The position numbers and the translations under genes were made by a program. Source: Dama dama (taxonomy: Eukaryota > Chordata > Mammalia > Artiodactyla > Cervidae). Taken from it: a DNA stretch of 64,000 bases. Of this stretch, positions 46,247 through 58,133 are shown in pieces; within the stretch, counting starts at the first letter, position 1; every line of letters begins with the position of its first letter. The stretch is from NCBI RefSeq assembly GCF_033118175.1, contig NC_083681.1:12976001-13040000 (forward strand), written 5' to 3'. A model generated the notes under the pieces. That model saw nothing but the letters and a program-made list of their open reading frames with translations, had not been told where the DNA came from and ran no database searches.

Positions 46247-47530
46247 TAGTGTTGTTGTTGTTCAGTCATTAAGTTGAACACTTTGTGACTCCATGGACTG
46301 TAGTACACCAGACTTCCCTGTACCTCACTATATCCCGAAATTTGTCCAAGTTCATGTCCATTGAGTTGGTGTTGCTATTCAATCAACTCATTTTCTGCCA
46401 CCCTCTTATTTACCTTCAGTTTTTCTCAGTATCATGATCTTTTTCAGTGAGACAACTGTTTGCATCAGGTGGTCAAAGTATTGGAACTTCAACTTCAGTA
46501 TCAGTTCTTCCAATGAGTTCATTGGTTCAGGGTTCATTTCCTTAAGGATTTACTTGTTTGACTTCCTTGCTGTCCAAGTGACTCTCAAGAGCCTTCACCA
46601 GCAAAAAATTCTGAAACATTAATTCTTCAGTGCTCAGCCATTTTTATGGTCCAAATATCAAATCCATACATGACTACTGGAAAAACCATAGCTTAGACTG
46701 ACTTAATTGGCAAAGTTATGTCTTTGCTTTTTAATACACTGTCTAGGTTTGTGATAGTTTTTCTTCCAAGAAGCAAGCATCTTCTAATTTCAAGACTGAA
46801 GTCACCATATGCAGTGATTTTGGAGCCCAAGAAGAGAAAATCTGTGACTGCTTCCACTTTTCCACGTTTCCTTTACTATGAAGTGATGGGACCGGATGCC
46901 ATGATCTTAGCTTTATGAATGTTGAGTTTTAAGCCAGTTTTTCCACTCTGTTCTTTACCTTCATCAAGAGGATCTTTAGTTCCTTTTCTCTTTCTCCATT
47001 AGAGAAGTATCATCTGCATATCTGAGGTTGTTGATATTTCTCCCAGGCACCTTGATTATGTCTTTTAACTCATTCAGCCTGACATTTCCCATTATATACT
47101 CTGCATATAAATTAAATAAGAAGGGTGACAATATATAGCCTTATCCTACCCCTTTCCCAATTTTCAACCAGTCAGTTTTTCCATGTAAGGTTCTAACTGT
47201 TGCTCTTATTCTGTGTACAGATTTCTCAGGAGACAAGTAAGATGATGTATTATTTCCATCTCTTCAAGAATTTTCAATAGTTCGTTGTGATTTACAAGTC
47301 AAAGGCTTTAGCATACTCAGTAAAGCAGAGTATATGTTTGTCTGGAATTCCCTTGCTTCCTCTATGATCCAAAAGATACAGGAAATTTGATCTCTGGTTC
47401 CTTTGCCTTTTTAAAATCCAGCTTTTACATCTGGAAGTTCTTGATTCAAGTGTGCTGAAACCTAGCTTGAAAGATTTTAAGCATAACATTACTTGCATGA
47501 AGTAATTGTTTATTAGTTTGAACATTCTTT
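46247..47530 (-). mobile_element. Older BovB, 3' part (left arm)
   Basis: Antisense BovB from its CAA-type tail (ttgttgttgttcagtcatta) through the RT region to aacattcttt at 47,530, where the younger BovB begins. The minus frame at 47,525-47,292 still shows YAKAFD. Clearly more diverged than the inserted copy. Confidence 0.9.
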
Positions 47531-47539
47531 CAGATCAGT

Positions 47540-50500
47540 TCAGTACAGCTGCTCAATAGTGTCTGACTCTGCGACCCCATGAATCGTAGCACGCCAGGCC
47601 TCCCTATCCATCACCAACTCCCGAAGTTTACTCAAACCCATGTCCCTCGAGTTGGTGATACCATCAAGCCATCTCATCCTCTGTCGTCCCCTTCTCCTCC
47701 TGTCCCAAATACCTCCCAGCATCAGGGTATTTTCCAATGAGTCAACTCTTTGCATGAGGTGACCAAAATATTGGCGTTTCAGCTTCAGCATCAGTCCTTC
47801 CAATGAACACCCAGGACTGATCTCCTTTTGGATGGACTGGCTGAATCTCCTTGCAGTCCAAGAGACTCTCAAGAGTCTTCTCCAACACCACAGTTCAAAA
47901 GCATCAATTTTTCGGTGCTCAGCTTTCTTCACAGTCCAACTGTCACATCCACACATGACCACTGGAAAACCATGGCCTTGACTAGATGGACCTTTGTTGG
48001 CAAAGTAATGTCTCTGCTTTGTAATATGCTGTCTAATTTGGTCATAACTTTCCTTCCAAGGAGTAAGTGTCTTTTAATTTCACAGCTGCAGTCACCATCT
48101 GCAGTGATTCTGGAGCCCAAAAATAAAGTCTGACACTGTTTCCACTGTCTCTCCATCTATTTCCCATGAAGTGATGGGACCGGATGCCATGATCTTAGTT
48201 TTCTGAGTGTTGAGCTTTAAACCAACTTTTCACTCTCCTCTTTCACTTTCATCAAGAGGCTTTTTAGTTCCTCTTCACTTTCTGCCATAAGGGTGGTGTC
48301 ATCTGCATATCTGAGGGTATTGATATTGCTCCCGGCAATCTTGATTCCAGTTTGTGCTTCTTCCAGCCCAGTGTTTCTCATGATGTACTTTGCATATAAG
48401 TTAAATAATCCAGGTGACAATATACAGCCTTGATAGACTCCTTTTCCTATTTGGAACCAGTCTGTTGTTCCATGTCCAGTTCTAACTGTTGCTTCCTAAT
48501 CTGCATATAGGTTTCTCAAGAGGCAGGTCAGGTGGTCTGGTATTCCCATCTCTTTCAGAATTTCACACAGTTTATTGTGATCCACACAATCAAAGGCTTT
48601 GGCATAGTCAATAAAGCAGAAATAGATGTTTTTCTGGAACTCTCTTGCTTTTTGATGGTCCAGAGTATGTTGGCAATTTGATCTCTTGTGCGTCTGCCTT
48701 TTCTAAAGCCATCTTGAACATCTGGAAGTTCACGGTTTACATATTGGTGAAGCCTGGCTTGGAGAATTTTGAGCATTACTTTACTAGCGTGTGAGATGAG
48801 TGCAATTGTGCAGCAGTTTGAGCATTCTTTGGGATTGCCTTTCTTTGGGATTGGAATGAAAACTGACCTTTCCCAGTCCTGTGGCTGCTGCTGAGTTTTC
48901 CAAATTTGCTGGCATATTGGTGCAGCATTTTCACAGCATCTTCTTTCAGGATTTGAAATAGCTCAACTGGAATTCCATCACACCCACTAGCTTTGTTAGT
49001 AGTGATGCTTTCTAAGGCCCACTTGACTTCACATTCCAGGATGTCTGGTGAGTGATCACACCATCGTGATTATCTGGGTTGTGAAGATCTTTTTTGTACA
49101 GTTCTTCTGTGTAGTCTTGCCACCTCTTCTTAATATCTTCTGCTTCTGTTAGGTCTATACCATTTCTGTCCATTATCGATCCCATCTTTGCATGAAATTT
49201 CCCCCTGGTATCTCTAATTTTCTTGAAGAGATCTCTAGTCTTTCCCATTCTGTTGTTTTCCTCTATTTCTTTGCACTGATTGCTGAGGAAGGCTTTCTTA
49301 TGGAACTCTGCATTCAAATAGGAATATCTTTCCTTTTCTCCTTTACTTTTCACTTCTTTTCTTTTGACAGCTATTTGTAAGGCCTCCTCAGACAACCATT
49401 TTGCCTTTTTGCTTCCCTTTTCCATGGGGATGGTCTCGATCCCTGTCTCCTGTACAATGTCATGAAACTCTGTCCATAGTTCATCAGGCACTCTATCAGA
49501 TCTAGTCCCTTCAATCTATTTCTCACTTCCACTGTATAGTCAAAAGGGATTTGATTTAGGTCATACCTGAATGGTCTAGTGGTTTTCCCGACTTTCTTCA
49601 ATTTAAGTCTGAATTTGGCAATAAGGAGTTCATGATCTGAGCCACAGTAAGCTCCTGGTCTTGTTTTTGCTGACTGTATAGAGCTTCTCCATCTTTGGCT
49701 GAAAAGAATATAATCAATCTGATGTCAGTGTTGACCATCTGTAGATGTCCATGTGTAGAGTCTTCTCTTGTGTTGTTGGAAGAGGGTGTTTGCTATGACC
49801 AGTGTGTTCTCTTGGCAAAACTGTATTAGCCTTTGCCCTGTTTCATTCCGTACTCCAAGGTCAAATTTGCCTGTTACTCCAGGTGTTTCTTGACTTTCTA
49901 CTTTTGCATTCCAGTCGCCTATAATGAAAAGGACATCTTTTTGGAGTGTTACTTCTAAAAGATTTTGTATGTCTTCATAGAACCATTCAGCTTCAGCTTC
50001 TTCAGTGTTACTGGTTGGGGCATAGGCTTGGATTACCGTGATATTGAATGGTTTGCCTTGGAAATGAACAGAGATCATTCTGTCATTTTTGAGATTGCAT
50101 CCAAGTACTGCATTTCAGACTCTTGTTGACCATGATGGCTACTCCATTTCTTCTAAGGGATTCCTGCCCAGTAGTAGATATAATGTTCATCTGAGTTAAA
50201 TTCTCCCATTCCAGTTCATTTTAGTTCGCTGATTCCTAGAATGTTGATATTCACTCTTGCCATCTCATGTTTGACCACTTCCAATTTGCCTTGATTCATG
50301 GACCTAACATTCCAGGTTCCTATGCAATATTGCTCTTTACAGCATCAGACCTTGCTTCTATCACCAGTCCCATCCACAACTGGGTATTGTTTTTGCTCTG
50401 ACTCCATCCCTTCATTCTTTCTGGAGTTATTTCTCCCCTGATCTCCAGTAGCATATTGGGCACCTACCAACCAGGGGAGTTCCTCTCTCAGTATCCTATC

Positions 50501-50638
50501 ATTTTTCCTTTTCATACTGTTCATGGGGTTCTCAAGGCAAGAATACTGAAGTGGTTTGCCATTCCCTTCTCCAGTGGACCACCTTCTGTCCGACCTCTCC
50601 ACCCTGACCCGTCCATCTTGGGTGGCTCCACACGGCAT
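47540..50638 (-). pseudogene. BovB endonuclease-reverse transcriptase gene, broken
   Basis: One RTE-type ORF split into frames. Endonuclease block 50,078-49,725 has VIQAYAPTSNTEEAE and the catalytic-type IIGDWNAKVES. The connecting block is 49,601-49,012. The RT block at 48,776-48,555 has LPDVQDGFRKGRRTRDQIAN. The RT catalytic YADD survives in NTLRYADDTTLM (48,420-48,217). C-terminal blocks are 48,156-47,929 and 47,962-47,540. The frame changes and stops between blocks make it inactive. In RTE elements this protein nicks target DNA and copies the RNA. Confidence 0.9.
48610..48615 (+). promoter_or_regulatory. AATAAA on the antisense strand of BovB
   Basis: Poly(A)-signal hexamer in the strand opposite to BovB coding sense. 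The homologous position in the L1-transduced fragment (20,845-20,850) lies 22 bp before an A tail, which suggests that this site has been used for polyadenylation in at least one BovB copy. Confidence 0.4.
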
Positions 50639-50732
50639 GGCTTAGTTTCAGTGAGTTAGACAAGACTGTGGTCCTGTGATCAGATTGGCTAGTTTTCTGT
50701 GATTATGGTTTTAGTGTGTCTGCCCTCTGATG

Positions 50733-50900
50733 CCCTTTTGCAACACCTACTGCCTTACTTGGGTTTCTCTTACCTTGGACGTGGGGTATCTCTTCACGGC
50801 TGCTCCAGTAAAGCACAGCTGCCGCTCCTTACCTTGGGCGAGGGGTATTTCCTCACAGCCGCCCCTCCTAATTTGAACGTGGAGTAGCTCCTCTCAGCTG
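50733..50900 (-). mobile_element. GC-rich BovB 5' end with repeated units
   Basis: Three related units on plus: 50,769-50,806 (cttaccttggacgtggggta...), 50,828-50,868 (cttaccttgggcgaggggta...) and 50,869-50,896 (taatttgaacgtggagtagc...). They sit at the 5' end, where an RTE internal promoter would be expected. Confidence 0.7.
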
Positions 50901-52190
50901 AGCACTGCCCTTCTTTGGTATTGGGATGAAAACAGACATTTTCCAGTCCTGTGCCATGGCTGCATTTTCCAAATTTGCTGACATATTGAGTGAAGTACCT
51001 TAATAGCATCATCATTTAGGATTTAAAATAGCTCAGCTGAAATTCTGTCACCTCCACTAGCTTTGTTGTTAGCAATGCTTCCCAAGACCCACTTGACTTC
51101 ACACTCTAGGTTATCTGACTCTGGGTGAATGACCACATCATTACTGTTATCCTGTTCATTAAGATTTTTTTTTATAATTCTTCTGTGTATTCATGCCACC
51201 TCTTCTTAACCTCTTAATTTTTTTTCTGTCCTTTATCATGACCAACGTTGCATGAAATGTTTCTTTGATATCTCCAATTTTCTTGAAGAGAACTCTAGTT
51301 TTTCACATTCTCTTGTTTTCCTCTGTTTCTTTGCATTGTTAATTGAAGAAGGCCTTATTTCTCCTCGCTATTCTCTGGAATTCTGCATTCAGTTGGGTAT
51401 AGCTTTCTTTTTCTCCCTTGCTTTTCCAGTCCTGTGGCCTTGTGAGATTTTCTCTTCTTTCCTTAGCTATTTGTAAAGCCTCCTCAGACAACCACTTTAT
51501 CTTCTACTGTTTCTTTTTCTTTGGGGTGGTTTTGATCACTGCCTCCTGTACAATGTTATGAACCTATGTCTATAGTTCTTCAGGCAATCTGTCTAGCAGA
51601 TCTAATCCCTTGAATCTATTTGTTACCTCCCCTGTATAATCACAAGGGATTTTATTTGGGTTGTAGCTGAGTGGCCTAGTGGTTTCTCCACTATCTTTAG
51701 TTTAAACCTGAATTTTTCAATAAGGAGCTGATGATCTGAGACACAGTCAGTTCCAGGTCTTATTTTTGCTGACTGTATAGAGCTTCTTCATCTTTGCCTG
51801 CAAATAATGTAATCATTCTGATTTAAGTATTAACCATTTGGTGATATCCATGTGTAAAGTCGTCTCTTGGGTTATTGGAAAAGGATGCTTGCTGTGACCG
51901 CTGCATTCTCTTGGCAAAGCTCTGTTAGCCTTTGCCTTGCTTCATTTTGTACTCCAAGGCCAAACTTGCCTTGTTACTCCAGGTATATCTTGACTTCCTA
52001 TGTTTGCATTTCAATCCGCTATGATGACTAGGACTTCTTTTTGTTATTAGATCTAGAAGGTCTTGTAGGTCTACATGGAACTGGTCAGCTTCAGCTTCTT
52101 TGGCATCAGTAGTTGGGTCATAGACTTGGATTACGCATATTGAGTGGTTTGCCTTGGAAACAAACTGAGGTCATTCTTGAGGTTTTGAGA
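50901..52190 (-). mobile_element. Older BovB, 5' part (right arm)
   Basis: Continuation of the BovB at 46,247-47,530: RT start, connecting region and endonuclease region, ending 5'-truncated near 52,190. It includes about 40 bp of apparently local duplicated or foreign sequence near 51,424-51,450 (ttttccagtcctgtggcctt). Confidence 0.88.
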
Positions 52191-52252
52191 TTTTTCATTT
52201 TTTATGAGACTAACATGTTAAAGAATGAAAAGTGCAGTCTAAACATAAAGTT

Positions 52253-52279
52253 CGTGTGTGTGTGTGCATGTGTGTGTGT
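52253..52279. repeat. (TG)n microsatellite
   Basis: Imperfect TG repeat interrupted by CA. Confidence 0.95.
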
Positions 52280-52539
52280 TCCCAAATAAAGAGCCTAATT
52301 TCTCTATATATGTGTATCATGCTATCAAAGAATTTATGAAAAGCATTTATAAGTAACTGAGATTAATTAAAGTGGCATTAAGGTATTTACATGAGGATTA
52401 ATGGACAGCCTAGAAGGATCAAATTAGCAGAAGTACTAAAATGAAAATATATTGGAGACTAAGCATTTAATTAAAGCAATTTTCTAGAAAGCAAAGGACA
52501 TGTAGAATGGGTATAAAATGATATTTAAAGATAAATCAT

Positions 52540-53330
52540 TTGTTAAACTAACATATGATGCAGCAATGCTACTATTCAGCCTATACCCTAATAAAACCAT
52601 AATTGAAAAAGATGCATGTACCCCTGGGTTCATTGCAGCACTATTTACAATAGCTGGTACTTGGAAGCAACCTAGATATCCATTGACAGATGAATGGATA
52701 AAGAAGTTTTGTACATATATACAATGCAATATTACTTAGCCATAAGAAAGAATTAATTCAAGCCAGTTTTAGAGGTGGATGGACATAGAGCTTAATTTTC
52801 AATTTAATAAATTAGGACATAAAGCCTAATTATTAATAACTTCAGAAAGACTTTATTAAAAATAAATTTGAAAAGAAACCAAACCAGTGTCAATCAGTGT
52901 CAAACTACTATACCTTCTCATCCTTCATCTTTAGCTTTATGCATTTCTTATTCAGAAGACACTAAGGTTTTCTATAGAAAGTAAGTTAATTTTTAATCAA
53001 ATTATTACAGTTTAGTGTAATCAAAATCAAGCTCAGAAAGAGAAAAGCAAATGTCTAATATTAATGCATACACATAGACTTTAGAAAAATGGTACTGATG
53101 AACCTATTTGAAGGAAAGGAATAGAGACTCAGACATAAAGAACAGACTTTTGAACATAGTGGGGGAAGGAACGAGTTGGATGAATTGAGAGAAGAGCATT
53201 GAAATATATATATTTACCATATGAAAACCAGATAGCTACAAGGAAGTTCCTGTATAACACAGGGAGCTCAACCCTGTACTCTGTGACAACCTAGAGGAGT
53301 GGGATGGATGTTCTGATTTCTAAACAGGCA
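52540..53330 (+). mobile_element. Older L1 3' end, interrupted
   Basis: Sense ORF2 C-terminus (the 52,518-52,739 frame contains PGFIAALFTIAGTWKQPRYP) and 3'UTR (agaacagacttttgaacata ... caacctagaggagtgggatg). A foreign block lies at about 52,790-53,025. It lacks the last part of the 3'UTR. Confidence 0.8.
52790..53025. other. Unidentified insertion inside L1
   Basis: About 235 bp of AT-rich sequence between L1 blocks that would otherwise join (gatggacatagag | ctcagaaagagaaaag). It contains a short tandem repeat (cagtgtcaat then cagtgtcaaa near 52,887-52,907). Not recognised as any repeat family. No clear TSD. Confidence 0.55.
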
Positions 53331-53667
53331 CACACATGGACACTCACACACACAAAAGTCCATTTGGTTTTACAAATAGATGATTGTTTAAAAGACTAGA
53401 AGCAGAAGAAGAGAAAAATAAGCCTTGAAAACCTAATTTCAAATACTGAAGATGAGCAACTTTTAACTGAGCTAATCATTCTATTTATTACCATCAGATA
53501 TCAGTCCCAACATCTGATAAACCAACCAAAAAGAAAAAAAAAAAAAAAAAAAAGATTTCGTTTTTTTTTTTTTTTTTCAAAATTCACTTCTACAAAGTGA
53601 TCCACGTTGCTCAGGGACAGAAGAACTTGAGATAAAGTGAAATATAGTAAATACATGCACAGTTAGA
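53331..53667. other. Unassigned segment with A/T hairpin
   Basis: No gene. Contains A20 (53,534-53,553), 7 bp, then T17 (53,561-53,577). Confidence 0.6.
53534..53577. repeat. Poly(A)-poly(T) inverted repeat
   Basis: A20, spacer gatttcg, T17: a perfect homopolymer hairpin. Confidence 0.95.
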
Positions 53668-53678
53668 GGAGGATAAAG

Positions 53679-53890
53679 TGAAAGTGAAGTTGCTCAGTCG
53701 TGTCCGACTCTTTGTGACCCCATGGCCTGACTATAGCCTACCAGGCTCCTCCGTCCATGGGATTTTCCAGGCAAGAATACTGGAGTGGGTTGCCATTTCC
53801 TTCTCCAGGAAATCTTCCAGATCCAGGGATTGAACCCAGGTCTCCTGCATTGTAGGCAGACGCTTTACCGTCTATGCCCCCAGGGAAGTT
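53679..53890 (-). mobile_element. Bov-tA SINE with exact TSD
   Basis: Antisense, complete. Exact 11-bp duplication ggaggataaag at 53,668-53,678 and 53,891-53,901. Confidence 0.93.
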
Positions 53891-53901
53891 GGAGGATAAA
53901 G

Positions 53902-55215
53902 GGAGGATAAGTTGACCTAAAGAGGGAAATGGGAAGAAAAAAAAAAAAAAAAAAAGACAGGCAAAGTTAATCCTGTCCTTATAGTTTTATTTTTTTCTGA
54001 GAAAAATTTTCATGTGAGCCTCTATATCATTAAGCAATTGAGATTGAAATGTATCAACTTTAGGTAATCATGTCTTGAATTCTAATTTATCTCCATGGGG
54101 TCAATTTAAATGTGGCAAATTGAACTAAGCACAAAAGATTAATAAAAGTGAAATGACAGTCTTTCCTTTAATGTACTGCACACAGTTTGAACCAATTTTA
54201 CCGCACCCCTATGAGGAGAATTTTATCTATGAAGTAACTGAAAAGATTTATCCACTTAGAAATAATGAGCAGGAGGTTAGTGACTTTTCATTTCACACTT
54301 AAAATTTTGTTTAAACCAGTTTGAAATCTAGATTTAAAAAGTCCAAAAGTCAGCTCATATTTTAAAGTGAAAATCTGCTGGTCTGTCCCCACAGTTCACC
54401 TGTCACATAACTACACACATCTCCCTTGGTGCTTCTTCTGTATGATTAACTATACTTTTTTTTTTTTCCCTTTAATATTGAACTTTTCTTCTACAGAACA
54501 CAGCTTACCTGATGATATCTTTCTTCTTCAATATCACATTAAACTGTCAGTTCTGACCTATCTGATCTTTTTGACTGGTTTATATTTTTGCACATTACAT
54601 ATCAGTTTGTACCATTGCATATTAATAGGCAAGCTGTTTGAGGGTAATCATAACTTAGAAAATGGTAAATATCATACCTATTTCTGATTTTAAAAGTTCC
54701 AAAGCCAAGGTTGCATGGGTACAAAACAAAAATAGATACCAAAATATAATTGGATTCTGTTCTGAAGGGAAATTTTATATTTATTTAAAAAGTGAAATGG
54801 ATATATCATAGAGAATCCTGGTTATTTCAAGGCAACTCACGAGCATCCCCTGATATAAAGTAGCATACTAAAGACCTGCTGAAACTCATCATTCTTACAG
54901 TGAAGAATTATATTCAATTTCCCCATTTGAAATATATTTGAACTCTCTTCTTCTACTGCTCAGAAAGTGAGGAGGCTCATTTTTTTTCCTCCTCTGTACC
55001 TCTTACTGCCTGGAGAAAGAAATTCAGAAATACTGACTACAGAATAAGAGGAAACAATGAGGACCTGAGAATCACTGGGAGTAGAGGAAGGACATTCTTT
55101 TTGTACAGATTTCCTGCCACTCTTCCCCTTTGTAACATCCTTTTTAATAATCAATTAATTTGGTGTAAAAAAGGTATCCAAAAATAATAATGCACAATTC
55201 CACTGAACTAGAAGG
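53902..55215. other. Unassigned segment
   Basis: An A19 run lies at 53,937-53,955. Weak MIR-like sequence around 54,200-54,290 and weak L2-like sequence around 54,590-54,650, neither firm. A 106-codon plus-strand frame at 54,367-54,687 crosses a T run and has no recognised domain. Confidence 0.4.
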
Positions 55216-55227
55216 AAAAGCATGTCA

Positions 55228-55443
55228 TGCGTGTGTGCTCAGTCATGTCTGACTCTTCGTGACCCTGTGGACTATGGTCCCCCAGGCTCCTTTTGTCCAT
55301 GGAATTTTCCAGGCAAGACTACTGGAGTGCACTGCCATTTCCTTTTCCAGGGGATCTTCCTGGACCAGGGATCGAACCTGCGTCTCTTACGTCTTCTGCA
55401 GTGGCAGGGAGGTTCTTTACCAGCTGAGTCACCAGGGCAGCCC
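55228..55443 (-). mobile_element. Bov-tA SINE
   Basis: Antisense, complete (gtgtgctcagtcatgtctga ... caccagggcagccc). Confidence 0.92.
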
Positions 55444-55748
55444 AAAGGTAGACAGATGCTAGAATATAATGAGGGACAAATTAGTCTTCAGGCAAATAGA
55501 AGTTTTCCCTGTTGGGAAAATAACACTACATAGCAAGTGTATTGGCAGGGAAGTGACCACTTCATAGGGTACTGATGCAAGCTGTCAAGATTTCTTCCTA
55601 AGAGTTGACTTAGATACTAAAGTATGTGCCATTCAAATGTAAATGGGGGAAGGATATTCAAGACACCATAGAAATCCTTTTCATGTGTAATGTGAATTAT
55701 TTAGACAGAAGGTTTCTATCACAAGAATTGGGTCTGGACCACAAATGT

Positions 55749-55936
55749 TCTTGTGGCTCAGCTGGTAAAGAATCCATCTACAATGCAGGAGACCTGGGTT
55801 CGATCCCTGGGTTGGTAAGATTCCCTCGAGCAGGGAAGGGTTACCCCTTCCAGTATTCTAGCCTGGAAAATTCCATGGATTGTGCAGTCCATGGGGGTCA
55901 CAAAGAGTCGGACACGATTTGAGCGACTTTCATTTT
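55749..55936 (+). mobile_element. Bov-tA SINE with TSD
   Basis: Sense Bov-tA (tcttgtggctcagctggtaa ... cgatttgagcgactttcatt). Exact 9-bp duplication cacaaatgt at 55,740-55,748 and 55,937-55,945. Confidence 0.92.
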
Positions 55937-55949
55937 CACAAATGTCCAA

Positions 55950-57925
55950 TGAGGAGAATTATTTTGAATTCTCACATTGAGTGTATGGGATAGGGAAGAA
56001 GTGGAGAAAAATACTTTTAATAAGGAAAGTAAAAATAATTGGATCTGAGGATGAGTTTAGCTTTCCTTAACCCTAGAGAAAAAATTGGGAAAGCAAAGTT
56101 GGTTAGGATTGTTTTGCTATGAGACTCCTCAGTGGGGTAATGTTTGTGGAGTGTTAAATCTGCATCAGATGGGAGGGATCAGAGAAGACAGTTTTGGACA
56201 TGTCTGGAGAAGAGAAGTTGACCATCAATAAATGACAAACAGTAAGAATCTAGAACAGGACCTGGTTTCCACTCTAGATTTTTGGATCTCAATTATTTGA
56301 GATACTTTGATGAAATTATGGAGGAGCTGATGCTTATATAAAAAGTAATTTTAAATAACTGATTAAAGGAATATAACAAATATTGTATTCAAATGTAATA
56401 AGACTAAAAATTTACATTACTATAAATTTACATTATTTTAAAATTAGACATTATTATTATACATTAAGTGATTTTCTAAGGCAGAAACTACTTCCAAGAA
56501 TGGGAGTGTAAAAATGTATCCCAGCCTCTCATAATATCATCTTGCAAATTTGTAGAAATTTGTAATTGCAATTTGCAGAAAAATTCGGAGATTTAAATAT
56601 TGATAATAGTGGATATTTGTTCCAATAGAACTGAAAAAATGTTATATGTTGTATCCAAGGAAAAATCAGACAGCCATGCTGAAATTTACTTGGTAGGGCT
56701 GGTCATGAGTGCTAGGTGAAACATCAATTGCAACTTTTTGATGGGAAGTTAGGAAAAGAGAGGGACATTGTTAGTAAGACTAATATCAGAGCTTGGGGAA
56801 AAAAAAATGGAGGTAATAAGATTAAAAATTAAAGAATATTAATATTGACAGTAAATGAAATACCATCAGATTTAATCTCCTTTTTCTCTCTATTTAACAT
56901 AATAAGTCAGAGGATATATATTAGTAGGGAGAGAAAACCAGGGCATGAGCTCTGCATCCCTATATCTCTATCCAGTGTTTAATTCATTGATCCAAACTAA
57001 ATTTGGAACAGTGACGTTCTTGGGAACTTAACTTTCATCAGTTCTAGTACCACAGTTTTCTGAGACTAGAAACTAGACTAAGACTGTGATAGAACAGAAA
57101 ATTATTTCCAACAATGTCAGAAAGTCTCCAGCAAACAATCAAAAATAAGAGTGATTTCTACAACTATAAGCTATTCTCTGGTAATTTTAACTTGGAAGGG
57201 GCTTAAGTCTCTAATTCATAATAACAAGTACAAGCTCGAGAGCCTGTATGAAAATATAAAAGTTAGCTTTTAGGAATTTAAAATGAAAAACTAACCAGTT
57301 TGTCAATCATTAGATATCACCAGAGGAGGTAACCGTAACCTGCTCAGAAATTACTCAGAAGGTGACATTGTTTGGTAAAATTCATCAAAGTCTGGATAAT
57401 ACATCTAATTTGCATACTTCATTTGATGCCCTAGAGTTGTTTGGATTAGAAAACATGAAATCATGCTAAGACAATTTTCCAAGAATTGTATAGAAAGCTA
57501 CACTTCTATTTATTAATTTTCATGATAGATCAAAGCTTCAGACTTATGCAAGATATGTTTAAGCCTAATTAGCTTGCAATTTTACTTTGTTTTCTAAGTA
57601 GGCTGTTGGTCCTAATATTCTCAGTGCTGTTTGATAAGCATGCAGTCAGTTTACTAGGTGTATATTAGTTGATTCAAAAGCATATCTGCTGAGTTCTGTT
57701 TTTCTTTTTCTTTTTCTTAATAATAACTGAAATAGCACTTTTGTCAAAATAATTATAAACCCAAGACAAAATAAAACAAATAGAATAATTTAAAAACTGG
57801 TGGATATTTACTCTTGAAAGAAGGAAGCAACAATAACTGATATCCACATTACACAAGTGTCCCTTAGAATACTTCCCAGTTCCTGTGGTTGCATTTTGGA
57901 CAGAACTAATAAAGAATCCTTATTT
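55950..57925. other. Repeat-poor segment, no gene seen
   Basis: About 2 kb of AT-rich DNA without recognised repeats or long open frames. Confidence 0.5.
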
Positions 57926-57936
57926 TTGATTGAGGA

Positions 57937-58133
57937 AATTGAAAGTGAAAATTTCTCAGTTGCTTCCAACTCTTTGTGACCCATGGGATCCTCTGTCCAT
58001 GGAATTCACCAGGCAAGAATACTGGATTGGGTTGCTATACCCTCCTCCAGGGGATCTTTCCAACCCAGGGATGGAACTTAAGTTTCCTACATTGCAGGAG
58101 GATTCTTTACCATCTGAGCCACCGGGGAAGCCC
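57937..58133 (-). mobile_element. Bov-tA SINE with exact TSD
   Basis: Antisense Bov-tA (gaaattgaaagtgaaaattt ... gccaccggggaagccc). Exact 11-bp duplication ttgattgagga at 57,926-57,936 and 58,134-58,144. Confidence 0.92.

Larger units (their letters stand above)
47531..50900 (-). mobile_element. Near full-length younger BovB LINE
   Basis: About 3.4 kb, from a (TTCAG)n-type 3' tail at 47,531 to a GC-rich 5' end at about 50,900. It interrupts an older BovB of the same orientation. No clear TSD is visible: the older element resumes at about 50,901 (gcactgcccttctttgg) almost exactly where it left off. Confidence 0.92.
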
